Assembly: GCA_944324945.1 (NCBI GenBank)
Contig: CALUYE010000002.1
Coordinates: 124,001 to 188,000 of the forward strand
Length of the DNA stretch: 64,000 bases
Source: Candidatus Gastranaerophilales bacterium
GTDB taxonomy: Bacteria; Cyanobacteriota; Vampirovibrionia; Gastranaerophilales; Gastranaerophilaceae
Direction: 5' to 3'
Shown piece by piece: positions 26,139 to 34,710 of the stretch. Position 1 is the stretch's first letter, and each line of letters begins with the position of its first letter. The position numbers were made by a program, and so were the translations under genes. Below the pieces are notes generated by a model. It was not told the DNA's origin. It saw nothing but the letters and a program-made list of their open reading frames with translations, and ran no database searches.

Positions 26139-26820
26139 AACACTCCTTGATTTCTATTGAATCGATATTTTGAACCTGGTTAAAGATTTCTTGGATGTTT
26201 TTTAGAGATTTTTTGGTTGAAATTACTGCACAGTATTTTAATTCTGAATTATTTACAAGTTTTTTATTCATTTTATTTATTTTTTTAAAGCAGGTGTTGA
26301 ATATTGCTTCAATTTTATCACATTCGTCTATTGATGCGCTGAGTGTTATTTGATAAATCGTATAAAACATTCTTTTTTTGGAAAGAACATTTTTTTCAAG
26401 TCTGCCTATTAAAATTAATATAAATAATGTTGAAAATGTTGCAATTATTGCCGTTATATATTGACCGCACCCGCAGGACATTCCTATTGCTGCACATACC
26501 CAGAGAGTTGCTGCTGTTGTTATACCAAAAACATTGCTCCCATGTCGCATAACGGTACCTGCGCCTATAAAACCGATACCCGTTATTACTTGAGCTGCAA
26601 TTCTTGCAGGGTCATTGGCCGTCATTGCTTCTGATTGAAAGCCGTATATGGATAAAACCGTAAAAACGCATGCTCCTAAAGATACAAGAATATGTGTCCT
26701 GAGTCCTGCAAATTTACCCGTTAATTCTCTTTCGACTCCCAAAACAAAAGAAAGTAAGAGTGCAAGCAATACTCTAAAAAGTATTATTACGTGGATATCG
26801 ATATTTTCCGTATTCAGCAT
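26131..26820 (-). CDS. MgtC/SapB-family membrane protein
   Basis: A 229-aa inner-membrane protein of the MgtC/SapB family. Spans occupy about 10-145, with the conserved GVERELTGKFAGLRTHILVSLGA and IAAQVITGIGFIGAGTVMRHG motifs (the family Gly/Arg/His core) and TTAATLWVCAAIGMSCGCG. A C-terminal cytoplasmic ACT-like domain follows (about 150-229). MgtC in Salmonella inhibits the F-ATPase and helps growth at low Mg; whether this homologue does so is unknown. It lies in an operon with two peptide-type permeases and a TPR protein. Confidence 0.88.
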   Translation of the reverse strand: MLNTENIDIHVIILFRVLLALLLSFVLGVERELTGKFAGLRTHILVSLGACVFTVLSIYGFQSEAMTANDPARIAAQVITGIGFIGAGTVMRHGSNVFGITTAATLWVCAAIGMSCGCGQYITAIIATFSTLFILILIGRLEKNVLSKKRMFYTIYQITLSASIDECDKIEAIFNTCFKKINKMNKKLVNNSELKYCAVISTKKSLKNIQEIFNQVQNIDSIEIKECYE

Positions 26821-26842
26821 TATTCTAATTCCTTTTAAAATG

Positions 26843-27910
26843 TTATTTTAAACTTTTAGGATCAAGTATATCCCTAATTTTATCTCCTAAAACATTAAAT
26901 GACAAAACCGCAATAAAAATTAAAAATCCGGGCATCAAAAGTCTCGGGCGGTAGATTATGTTTGCAAATTCCTGCGCCTCGCGAAGCATATTCCCCCAGC
27001 TTGCCTCAGGCAGCTGTATCCCGAGTCCCAAAAAACTAAGACCCGATTCTGCAAGAATATACGATGGAACCGATAAAGTAAGCGCTATTATAATATAACT
27101 TGATGTTTGAGGGAGTATGTGCTTTATTATAATTCTTTTTTTTGATGCTCCGATTGTTTCAATTGCTTTTATATAGTCTTGATTTTTTATTGATAAGACC
27201 ATGCCTCTTATTACTCTTGAAAAACCTGCCCAGCCAATGAATGCTAAAATCGCGGTAATCAGAGCAAAACTCTGTTTTGAAGTAAGGTTTGAAGGTAGAA
27301 TTGAAGCTAAAATAATTAACAAATAAAAACTCGGAATGGACATTATGGCTTCAGCTATCCTCATTAGTACTTTATCGGTAATTCCTCCTAAATAACCTGA
27401 AATTCCGCCATAAATAGCGCCAATCGGAAATGAAATCAATAACGCCAGAAAACCGATTGTTAAAGATACCTGTCCTCCAAAAAACAATCTTGAATATACG
27501 TCGCATCCGTTAATATCGGTACCAAGCAAAAATAACTCACATCCCTTATCGGGTACAATTAAATGCAGATTGCACTTGATAAGACCCAGAATTTTATATT
27601 CATATCCTTTTGATAAAAATTTTATATTGTATTTTTTGGTTCTATCTTGTTTGTATTCGATATTTAGGGTGTCTTTATTAAATGTTTTTGTGTAGTTATA
27701 AGTGTATGGTTTTTTGAATTTATTGTTTTTATCAAGAATATAAATATTTGATGGCGGGCAGTAGGCAAGCTTTCTGTTTGAAAAATTGTTTGGATGAACC
27801 GCAAAAAAATCAGCAAAAAGAATCGAAATATACAGCAAAATAAGCACAATTAATGCTGTGTGCGAAACTTTATCTTTTTTTATTTTTTTATAAAATTCGC
27901 TAAATTTCAT
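26843..27910 (-). CDS. ABC transporter permease, OppC/DppC type
   Basis: A 355-aa permease with one N-terminal span, then an unusually long extracytoplasmic region of about 90 residues (from FAVHPNNF to the LLGTDINGCDVYSRLFFG motif), then the five-span core. The cytoplasmic EAA-like loop that contacts the ATPase is AIETIGASKKRIIIKHILP. The family C-terminus WGNMLREAQEF is present. It begins 3 nt after the OppB/DppB-type gene, so the two form a heterodimeric channel. No ATPase or solute-binding protein gene is nearby; they must be encoded elsewhere. The substrate cannot be told (peptides, nickel or another small solute). Confidence 0.88.
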   Translation of the reverse strand: MKFSEFYKKIKKDKVSHTALIVLILLYISILFADFFAVHPNNFSNRKLAYCPPSNIYILDKNNKFKKPYTYNYTKTFNKDTLNIEYKQDRTKKYNIKFLSKGYEYKILGLIKCNLHLIVPDKGCELFLLGTDINGCDVYSRLFFGGQVSLTIGFLALLISFPIGAIYGGISGYLGGITDKVLMRIAEAIMSIPSFYLLIILASILPSNLTSKQSFALITAILAFIGWAGFSRVIRGMVLSIKNQDYIKAIETIGASKKRIIIKHILPQTSSYIIIALTLSVPSYILAESGLSFLGLGIQLPEASWGNMLREAQEFANIIYRPRLLMPGFLIFIAVLSFNVLGDKIRDILDPKSLK

Positions 27911-27913
27911 AAT

Positions 27914-28879
27914 CTATATACCAACCCTTGGATCAGTCAGTTTTAAAAGAATATCCGCAAGTAAATTTCCGATAATTAACATAATGGTACCTATCATTAA
28001 ACCTGCCATAATAAGATTTATATCAGACTGCATAACAGCATCCAAAAGTAATTTTCCTAAACCCGGATATTGAAAAACATACTCTGTTAGCGCAGCTCCC
28101 GATAATAATCCTGCAAATTCAAAACCGAGCATGGTAATAATCGGATTAATTGCATTTCTTAGTGCATGTTTAAAAATAATTTTTCTTTTTGACAGGCCTT
28201 TTGCAATGGCAAATTTAATGTATTCACAATCTAATACATCAAGCATATTTGCTCTCATTTGTCTTGTTATTGAGGATAGTGAAATTGTTGTTAAAACAAA
28301 CACGGGAAGAGCTAAATGCCATAATATATCAAGAATTTTTGAAAATAAATTCATCTGCGAAAAATGGACGTTTGTAAGACCGCCAATCGGAAAAAGACCT
28401 GTTTTTTGCGCAAATAAAAGCATTAAAATTGCAAAGAAAAAAGAAGGTATTGCCATGCCTGCGCTTGTTAAAATGCTTAAAATTTTATCATATACACTGT
28501 TATAATAAACAGCACCTAAAACTCCCGCTATGATTGAAATTATCCAGCTTAAAGAAATGACGCTTAATGACAAAAGAAGGGTGTTTAGAATTCTTGGTTT
28601 TAATTTTGTTGTAACTTTGATATTATCAATACAGTAACCCATATTCCCGCTTATAAAATTCTTTGCCCAACGGAAGTATTGGATATAAATTGGTTTATCA
28701 AGTGCAAGCCTTTTTGTTTCTTTATCAATTGTTTCCTGGCTTATTGCGGGATTCAATTTCATTTGTGCCAGAGGGTCAATAGGAGATAACCTTATTAAAA
28801 AGAAACTGATTAGCGAAACAATAAACAGTATCGGAATTGCGTTTAATATTCTTTTTATAATATATAAAAAAGTATTCAT
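27914..28879 (-). CDS. ABC transporter permease, OppB/DppB type
   Basis: A 321-aa inner-membrane permease with six spans. Family marks are the N-terminal IIKRILNAIPILFIVSLISFFLIRLSPIDP, the EAA-like loop YIKFAIAKGLSKRKIIFKHALRNA, and FEFAGLLSGAALTEYVFQYPGLGKLLLDAV. It has an AGGAT site and leads the operon permease-permease-mgtC-TPR. See the partner gene for the missing ATPase and binding protein. Confidence 0.9.
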   Translation of the reverse strand: MNTFLYIIKRILNAIPILFIVSLISFFLIRLSPIDPLAQMKLNPAISQETIDKETKRLALDKPIYIQYFRWAKNFISGNMGYCIDNIKVTTKLKPRILNTLLLSLSVISLSWIISIIAGVLGAVYYNSVYDKILSILTSAGMAIPSFFFAILMLLFAQKTGLFPIGGLTNVHFSQMNLFSKILDILWHLALPVFVLTTISLSSITRQMRANMLDVLDCEYIKFAIAKGLSKRKIIFKHALRNAINPIITMLGFEFAGLLSGAALTEYVFQYPGLGKLLLDAVMQSDINLIMAGLMIGTIMLIIGNLLADILLKLTDPRVGI

Positions 28880-28933
28880 TAAAATTATCCTAATACAAAA
28901 AATTAAAGCGCAATATTAGCCAAAAAGTTAATC

Positions 28934-30526
28934 CTAATTAAATAAATCGTTTAATCTTTCCTGAATATCATTTGGATCCATTTCAGAAGTGATATTATTA
29001 ACATCCATAGCCTGCTGGAAAAATTTCGCAGCTTCAACATTTTGGCTTTTTAGAGCATAGCATCTGCCAAGATTATAATATGCAAGAGCGTAATTAGGAT
29101 TACATTCAACTGCTGTATAGAAGCAATCAATTGCATTTTGTATCTGCACAAGGTCATCTAAATATATAACCCCTAAATTGTTATATGCAATATCATAAGT
29201 CGGATCGTATTTAATTGAAAGCTTATATTCTTTAATAGCTTCATCAACATCACCCATGCCCCAGTATAGATATCCTAAGTTACAATGAATTTTAGAATTG
29301 CCCGGCTCAAGCTCAAGCGCTCTTCGATAAACTATTAAAGCATTATTATAATCATCGTTATCATAAAACGCACTGCCTAGTGAAATATAAACATCTATTT
29401 CTTTAGGCGTTAATGCATTAGCAATTTGATAATTTGCAATTGCACAGTGTGTGTTTCTTATAACGTTTTGCTGAATAAAGCCTAATGTCTGCGCAACAAT
29501 ACTTGTCCAATCGGCTTTAGGGTTAATTGTAATTGCTGTTTGGTAATGTTCAACTGCGTTATCCGTATCACCTTTCATAAAATACAGGTTTGCGATATTG
29601 GAATGTAAAACCGCATTATGAGGGTGAATTTGAATATATTTTTTGTAATATAATATAGCATTATCATAATCGCCCATTTCTTCATAAGCCTGGACGATAC
29701 CTGCATAGGCGCTGTGATTTAAGCTGTCTATCCAAATAGCCATTTTGTATTCGTTTATGGATTCTTCCAATCTTCCCGCTTTTTTATACATATCCCCTAA
29801 AATTACATATAGAGTAGAATATCCGGGCATTTTGTTTGTTAAATCGTTGTATATATTGAAAGCGGATTCTAAATCGCCTTGCTGAAAGTAGCTATCTGCT
29901 TTTACAAGCGAGGGGATAATGTTAACCCATTTTAACTTGTATTTAATATTTTTTATGGCTTCCTTGTCAAAAGGAATTAATAAAATTGATAATAAGAGTT
30001 CAAAATAACTTTGAATCTTCTTTTTTCGATTTTGAAAGAAAAGAGAGTTTAAAAGACGGAATTTTGAATAATGAATGGATGAAGAATTTAAAAAACAGTG
30101 CTTAAGTGCAATATTAACATTATCAAGCGCATCTTGAAAACGGTCTTTTTTCTTTAGGCATTTTGCAATCATGTAGTGATTTTTTGCAATGTTGCCTTTT
30201 TTTTCAAGCGCGATATTGAAGTAATTTATTGCCTTATCAAGCTCACCCTTATAATAAAGCGCAACACCTATTTTATAATATATCTCCCCGTTATCTATTA
30301 ATACTTCCGCTGCTTTTTGATATTCCGTTATTGCTTCATCAATATATTGCTTTGCCTGATAAATATCAAGATGCCAGTCTAAATATAAATCACCCAGTCT
30401 TACATGAAGGTTGATTTGTTCGGGATCTTTTACTATCATACTCTGGCAATATTCGATAGCTTCCTGAATATCACCTTTTTGTGCAAGTTTATCTATTGTT
30501 TTATTTATCTTTTTAATATTATCCAA
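28934..30526 (-). CDS. large tetratricopeptide-repeat protein
   Basis: A 530-aa soluble protein built mostly of about a dozen TPR units, for example GEIYYKIGVALYYKGELDKAINYF and NSKIHCNLGYLYWGMGDVDEAI. Near residues 165-200 the repeats are interrupted by a helical, more hydrophobic segment (FFQNRKKKIQSYFELLLSILL). There is no signal peptide. The start is TTG at 30526, with a GGGGTG site and one base after the PilZ stop codon, so it is translationally coupled to PilZ. A scaffold or adaptor, possibly part of a pilus or secretion apparatus, is plausible given the PilZ partner. Confidence 0.8.
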   Translation of the reverse strand: MDNIKKINKTIDKLAQKGDIQEAIEYCQSMIVKDPEQINLHVRLGDLYLDWHLDIYQAKQYIDEAITEYQKAAEVLIDNGEIYYKIGVALYYKGELDKAINYFNIALEKKGNIAKNHYMIAKCLKKKDRFQDALDNVNIALKHCFLNSSSIHYSKFRLLNSLFFQNRKKKIQSYFELLLSILLIPFDKEAIKNIKYKLKWVNIIPSLVKADSYFQQGDLESAFNIYNDLTNKMPGYSTLYVILGDMYKKAGRLEESINEYKMAIWIDSLNHSAYAGIVQAYEEMGDYDNAILYYKKYIQIHPHNAVLHSNIANLYFMKGDTDNAVEHYQTAITINPKADWTSIVAQTLGFIQQNVIRNTHCAIANYQIANALTPKEIDVYISLGSAFYDNDDYNNALIVYRRALELEPGNSKIHCNLGYLYWGMGDVDEAIKEYKLSIKYDPTYDIAYNNLGVIYLDDLVQIQNAIDCFYTAVECNPNYALAYYNLGRCYALKSQNVEAAKFFQQAMDVNNITSEMDPNDIQERLNDLFN

Positions 30527-30527
30527 T

Positions 30528-31124
30528 TTAGCACCCCGTACTGCTTTTTGATACGTTTTTAAACACGTATTTCATTATTTTGCTTTCATTGTATTCATTT
30601 ATATTATTAAATTCTGCAACAATCGTATCATCATTTATTTTTATGATTTTTGCGCTGCATTCAAATTCGTTGTCAAATATTTCTTTTGGAAAATTTATTT
30701 TTATATCGTCATTTAATTTATAGTCAATATTGTTTTTTTCAAATGCAATCCCGCCTGCTGAGATGTTTTTTGTTTTTGTACGGTATTCGTTATTATTGAA
30801 ATTGATTTTAATATCAAAATTGCAAACTACTCTTACGTATTTTCTTTTTTGTTCTACTTCAATTGCTTTAGAGTTTTCAACAACAATAATATTTTTATCG
30901 TTCATGGTTGAAATTACGCTTGATATCATTGTTTTTGCACCAAAGTGAGTATCTGCCGTTATTTTAAGATTGTCAAGCTCTTGTAATTGATTTGCGATAT
31001 CTCTATAGTGGATATCTATAATTATTGCAACCCTGTCGTACTGAAGAGCACATACTTTTCCCTTGATTTCAGCACCCGTTCGTGTTTGCATTTTAACCGT
31101 ATTATTAATTCTTATTTCATCCAT
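30528..31124 (-). CDS. PilZ-domain cyclic-di-GMP receptor, YcgR-like
   Basis: A 198-aa two-domain protein. The N-terminal half (1-100) is a YcgR-N-like beta barrel. The C-terminal half is a PilZ domain with both c-di-GMP signatures: RxxxR (RKYVR) and N-x-S-x-x-G (NISAGG). It is therefore expected to bind c-di-GMP and pass the signal to motility or secretion, perhaps through the TPR protein translated from the same mRNA. It has no Shine-Dalgarno; a TTGCCC-N17-TAAAAT promoter ends 6 nt before the ATG. No diguanylate cyclase lies in the window. Confidence 0.88.
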   Translation of the reverse strand: MDEIRINNTVKMQTRTGAEIKGKVCALQYDRVAIIIDIHYRDIANQLQELDNLKITADTHFGAKTMISSVISTMNDKNIIVVENSKAIEVEQKRKYVRVVCNFDIKINFNNNEYRTKTKNISAGGIAFEKNNIDYKLNDDIKINFPKEIFDNEFECSAKIIKINDDTIVAEFNNINEYNESKIMKYVFKNVSKSSTGC

Positions 31125-31159
31125 ATCTTGATTTTATGTTATTTTTAAATTTTGGGCAA
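31125..31159 (-). promoter_or_regulatory. leaderless promoter of pilZ gene
   Basis: The minus strand reads TTGCCC (31154-31159), a 17-nt spacer, TAAAAT (31131-31136), 6 nt, then the ATG at 31124. No Shine-Dalgarno. Confidence 0.6.
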
Positions 31160-31168
31160 ATTATTAAA

Positions 31169-31699
31169 CTATTTATCTGAAATTATTTCATCATATTTCA
31201 CGTCAAATTCATCTTCCCTAAATTCAATATCTTTAAATTCATGACTTAAAACAATAATTTTTTTTGCTTTTAAATTTCTTTTTGAAAAGAATCTGTCATA
31301 AAACCCTTTACCGTATCCTAGACGATAATTTTTTGAATTGGCCGCAAGCGAGGGTGTATAAATTATATCAAGAATTTTTGGGTTTATCGGGTTTCCTGTC
31401 GGAGTTGGGATATCGTACTTATCTTTTTTAAAATCATTACAATATTTTATAAATTCTAAGTCATTATCGCTGCATTTTGGAAAATAATAATTTTTATTTT
31501 CGATTTTCAATAATTCAAGCAAACTGACCTCTCCTTTTATCGGATAATATAGAGCGATATTTTTTGCTTTTATAAAATCAGCCGAATTTATAATTTTTTT
31601 AACAATTAAAGAAGATATGCCGTCAATTAAACCACTGTTTAGCATATTTAATCTTTTTTTTATTGATATTTTTCTTAATTGTTCTTTTTTATAAAACAT
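31169..31699 (-). CDS. 5-formyltetrahydrofolate cyclo-ligase
   Basis: A 176-aa enzyme that converts 5-formyl-THF to 5,10-methenyl-THF with ATP. Visible marks are the basic N-terminal KKEQLRKISIKKRLN, YFPKC, PTPTGNP, and the family signature RLGYGKGFYDRFF. It starts right after the hinT stop codon, so the two share an mRNA. The 5-FTHF ligase is often found in this size range. Confidence 0.92.
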   Translation of the reverse strand: MFYKKEQLRKISIKKRLNMLNSGLIDGISSLIVKKIINSADFIKAKNIALYYPIKGEVSLLELLKIENKNYYFPKCSDNDLEFIKYCNDFKKDKYDIPTPTGNPINPKILDIIYTPSLAANSKNYRLGYGKGFYDRFFSKRNLKAKKIIVLSHEFKDIEFREDEFDVKYDEIISDK

Positions 31700-32008
31700 T
31701 TAATTTGCCAGTATATGAATGTGAAGATGGTTAACCTCTTGTCCTGCTGATTTACCTGTGTTTATATGGGTTTTAAAAGCGGTTATATTTTCCATTTTGT
31801 TAATTTTTTTAATTGCTGAAAATAAATCTTTAATTAAATTTAAATCTTGAACTTCGTTTAATGATTCAATGTGTTCTTTTGGGATAACAAGAATATGTTT
31901 TTTTGCTTTCGGGTTGATATCATTTATTGCAAAACAAACATCATCTTCATATATTATTTTAGAGGGTATTTCTTTGTTTAAAATTTTACAAAAAACGCAA
32001 TCTGTCAT
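31700..32008 (-). CDS. hinT: HIT-family purine nucleoside phosphoramidase
   Basis: A 102-aa histidine-triad hydrolase that cleaves adenosine phosphoramidates and acyl-adenylates. Motifs are the N-terminal CVFCKILNKEIPSKIIYEDD, FNDINPKA-like INDINPKAKKHILVIPKEH, and the triad HLHIHILAN, preceded by GQEVN. It is slightly short at the C-terminus. The AAGGAG site is clear. It leads a two-gene operon with the cyclo-ligase gene. Confidence 0.93.
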   Translation of the reverse strand: MTDCVFCKILNKEIPSKIIYEDDVCFAINDINPKAKKHILVIPKEHIESLNEVQDLNLIKDLFSAIKKINKMENITAFKTHINTGKSAGQEVNHLHIHILAN

Positions 32009-32113
32009 AATTTTCTCCTTTTTAAAACTTAATTTATATTATAGATTAAAAATACTAAAATCATCATATTTTGTTTTATTTAATTTAAATACGTATTATA
32101 ATATTTATTATCT

Positions 32114-33241
32114 ATGGGGATGAATTTTAAAAAAATATATTCAATTGTTTTATTAAGCTCAATGTTGTTTGTGCAATGCGCATACTGTGATGATGCCATG
32201 AAAGGGCATGTTTTAAAAGAAGACACTAAAAAACAAGAGCTTGATAAAAAAATGTTCACGGGAGAAACCGAGACTCTTGACGGTAAAGATGTTATAAACC
32301 TTACGGTTTCCCAGATTTTAAGTTCATCATACACCCTTGAAGGAGATGAATTTTTTTGCGATGTTACAAGCGATGTTGAATCGGATAAAGGGGTAATAAT
32401 TCCACAGGGGACAATTGTCCATGGCATTGTAAAAACAATACAGGATCCTAAAAATATGGGCCGAGACGGTTATGTTGAAATCGATTTTGATTACATGGTT
32501 ACGCCTGACGGCAGAGAGATCCCGATAAAAGCGCATCTTTCAACAAAAGAAAACCTTGTAAAAGGAAGTGCAAAAGTCCTTGCAACCCATGCAGGGTATA
32601 CGCTTTTAGGCGGTGTTGCAGGCGGATTTTTAGCGCTTAATACTCTTGGTTTAGGTGCCGCAATAGCATCAAACGGCTATACTCTGGCAGGCGGCGCAGC
32701 AATTGGCGGCGTTATCGGTTTAAGTGCTGCAATCATTAAAAAGGGAGACGGTTTTGTAATAAACCCCGGGGATCAGCTTAAAATAAGAGTTGATTCAAAT
32801 ATTGAAATGCCTGTTTTTTCGCGAGATGCCTTCCGCCAGGAAGAGTTAATGCTTGAGGGGTTGAATGTCAGGGTAAATTCGGTTTCATTGGAAAAAGATC
32901 CTTTCGGAGTTGAAAACACAATAAGTTTATCCCTTGGTATTGATAATTTTTCCAATTATACATTTTCAACTTTTGATATAGCATTAATGTCAAGTACTCA
33001 ACAGGTATTTTTCCCGAGTCCTTTTGGAGATACATCCTTATGGTTTAAAACAATTTCCCCCGGGGACAGGGTTGTTGGTAAATTATCTTTTAATATTACC
33101 GATAAATCCGCAAAACATTGGCTTGTGTTTTACGACAGAAAAACAAAAAAACCGCTTGCAAAGTATTCAATTGATAACATAAGAAGCGATTTAAAATATC
33201 TTGCCAAAAATAAAAATAAAAAAAATGACAAAAAAAATTAG
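32114..33241 (+). CDS. secreted/envelope protein with glycine-zipper hairpin
   Basis: A 375-aa exported protein of unknown function. A signal peptide occupies about 1-27 (KKIYSIVLLSSMLFVQCAYC|DD). A beta-rich domain follows, including GVIIPQGTIVHGIVKTIQDPK and YMVTPDGREIPIKAHL, vaguely similar to the beta barrel of TrbI-type channel proteins. Two Gly/Ala-rich segments at about 155-215 could form a membrane hairpin. The second half is another beta domain ending in a Lys-rich tail. A TATAAT lies at 32097-32102, so the mRNA leader is only a few nt. A start at 32120 is also possible. Confidence 0.65.
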   Translation: MGMNFKKIYSIVLLSSMLFVQCAYCDDAMKGHVLKEDTKKQELDKKMFTGETETLDGKDVINLTVSQILSSSYTLEGDEFFCDVTSDVESDKGVIIPQGTIVHGIVKTIQDPKNMGRDGYVEIDFDYMVTPDGREIPIKAHLSTKENLVKGSAKVLATHAGYTLLGGVAGGFLALNTLGLGAAIASNGYTLAGGAAIGGVIGLSAAIIKKGDGFVINPGDQLKIRVDSNIEMPVFSRDAFRQEELMLEGLNVRVNSVSLEKDPFGVENTISLSLGIDNFSNYTFSTFDIALMSSTQQVFFPSPFGDTSLWFKTISPGDRVVGKLSFNITDKSAKHWLVFYDRKTKKPLAKYSIDNIRSDLKYLAKNKNKKNDKKN

Positions 33242-33275
33242 TCAATTTTTTTAAATTAAATGTTTTTATATAATT
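33239..33275 (+). promoter_or_regulatory. shared bipartite promoter motif, looser copy f
   Basis: TAGTCA (33239-33244), 17 nt, GTTTTTATA (33262-33270), then the ATG at 33276. CAATTTTT and TTTAT align with copies c and e with the ATG in the same register. A TATAAT at 33269 is too close to the ATG to serve as a -10 for it. Confidence 0.4.
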
Positions 33276-34424
33276 ATGTTAGATAGCTCAATAAATCAGA
33301 ATATTAATTTATTTTCAAAATTTTCGAGTAAAAACCTAAACTCGAATAAGAGTTATTTGTCTGAAGTTTACGGCAAAAAAGGACTTTATTCATCAAATAA
33401 AACAGTAATGTATTATAATGATGAAAGTGTTGAGCAGGATAAGAAAAAAAGCCACAAAAAAGCAGTTTTAATTTCCGTTGCATCCGTATTATCTTTGATA
33501 AGTGTTGCAGGATTTATGCTTTTTAGAAACAGGGGTATTAATTTAAATTCAATTAAAAACGGCACTTCTAAAGTTACGGGCAAAATCCAGGATATGCCTG
33601 CGTTAAATAAGGGTGCTAACTTTATGGTTAACCAACAAATAAAAGATGATATCTGGGATAGAATTGCAACAAAATTATATAACGACACCCCGTTTAAATT
33701 TGTGAAAAATTGGGGCGATAAAATGACGGGCGTTTACAAAAAAATTGTTAAAAATTCAACTTCTAAATCATTTCAAGATAGCGTTAAAACAATAAAAGAA
33801 CTTGCAAAAAAAGAAGGAATTGAAATTAAAAACCTTCAAGATAATTTTGATGATGTATTTTATGGAGTTGATTCTAATGTAAATAAATTGCTAAAAGAAA
33901 ATAGAATTTCATCCGGTCTGTTTAATGGAAATCGTAAAAGTAAAATTCATAATTTTGTGGACAATATGACATCAGATGTACTTGCCGATAAAAAAATTGT
34001 AGATGTTTATAATGACTTCTTGATAAAAGCCCCCGAAGGCGCTTCAAAAGAATTAAAAGCAGCAATTGATAAATATAATTTATTATTTGGCGGTACAATA
34101 ATTCCAAAATTGCGCGATATCAATTGCGGAGCTGCACCCATGGATGTAATTTCGGTATTGATGCCTGCATTGGCTCTCGGACTCGGCGCGGCTAATGCTG
34201 ATAATAAGGAAGAGAGAAGAACAATTCTCCTTGATATCGGAATTCCGTTAATAGGCACTGCATCTATGCCGATTATAGGCACTTTTGTACCTGTTTTAAA
34301 CGGAATTAAGTTATGGATAGCAGGTCTTGCGGGTAGTGAAGTATTAAAGCGCTGCGCAAAAGGAATTATAAAGTTGGTTGAAAATAAAACGGGAAAGACT
34401 GAAGACAGTACGGTAAAAGCATAA
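33276..34424 (+). CDS. lineage-specific membrane protein
   Basis: A 382-aa protein I cannot name. The N-terminus (about 1-60) is soluble and Asn/Ser-rich, with MYYNDES followed by KKKSHKK. A membrane span is at about 63-80 (VLISVASVLSLISVAGFMLF), followed by RNRGINLNSIKNG. A helical middle domain extends from 105 to 285. Two Gly/Pro-rich hydrophobic segments lie at about 290-345 (LMPALALGLGAA; GIPLIGTASMPIIGTFVPVL). The N-terminal plan resembles the protein encoded at 13216. There is no Shine-Dalgarno; it is preceded by promoter copy f. It is downstream of the secreted protein by 34 nt, so read-through is also possible. Confidence 0.65.
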   Translation: MLDSSINQNINLFSKFSSKNLNSNKSYLSEVYGKKGLYSSNKTVMYYNDESVEQDKKKSHKKAVLISVASVLSLISVAGFMLFRNRGINLNSIKNGTSKVTGKIQDMPALNKGANFMVNQQIKDDIWDRIATKLYNDTPFKFVKNWGDKMTGVYKKIVKNSTSKSFQDSVKTIKELAKKEGIEIKNLQDNFDDVFYGVDSNVNKLLKENRISSGLFNGNRKSKIHNFVDNMTSDVLADKKIVDVYNDFLIKAPEGASKELKAAIDKYNLLFGGTIIPKLRDINCGAAPMDVISVLMPALALGLGAANADNKEERRTILLDIGIPLIGTASMPIIGTFVPVLNGIKLWIAGLAGSEVLKRCAKGIIKLVENKTGKTEDSTVKA

Positions 34425-34451
34425 AAAAATGACGCTTAAAGCGTCATTTTT
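34425..34451. terminator. bidirectional terminator
   Basis: AAAAATGACGCTT-A-AAGCGTCATTTTT between the membrane protein gene and the convergent ferredoxin gene. Confidence 0.8.
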
Positions 34452-34454
34452 AAG

Positions 34455-34634
34455 TTATTCTTCAACAGATATAACACTAACGGGGCATGCATCAGCTGCA
34501 TCTTTAATCGTGTCTTCGTTGCCTGCAATTTTTGATTCATCAACCACACAAACATCTTCAACCTTAAAAACATCCGAGCAGAATGATTCGCAAGCGCCGC
34601 AACCAATGCAACCGTCTTCAATTTTAACTTTCAT
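34455..34634 (-). CDS. [4Fe-4S] ferredoxin
   Basis: A 59-aa single-cluster ferredoxin. Cysteines are CIGCGAC followed by ESFC near residue 10-20 and CPVSVI at the C-terminus, a CxxCxxC...CP pattern for one [4Fe-4S] cluster; the fourth N-terminal cysteine (ESFC) may be free or form a disulfide. The acidic composition is typical of an electron carrier. The start at 34634 is preferred over 34682 because AAGGAG lies at the right distance and ferredoxins of this type begin MKVKIEDGCIGC. The partner enzymes are not obvious; the nearby radical SAM protein is one candidate user. Confidence 0.92.
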   Translation of the reverse strand: MKVKIEDGCIGCGACESFCSDVFKVEDVCVVDESKIAGNEDTIKDAADACPVSVISVEE

Positions 34635-34710
34635 GTTATTTACTCCTTTTATTATTTCAAAATAAGTATATCTTAAAAACAATAATATTTACAACTAATC
34701 TTAGGGTTGA

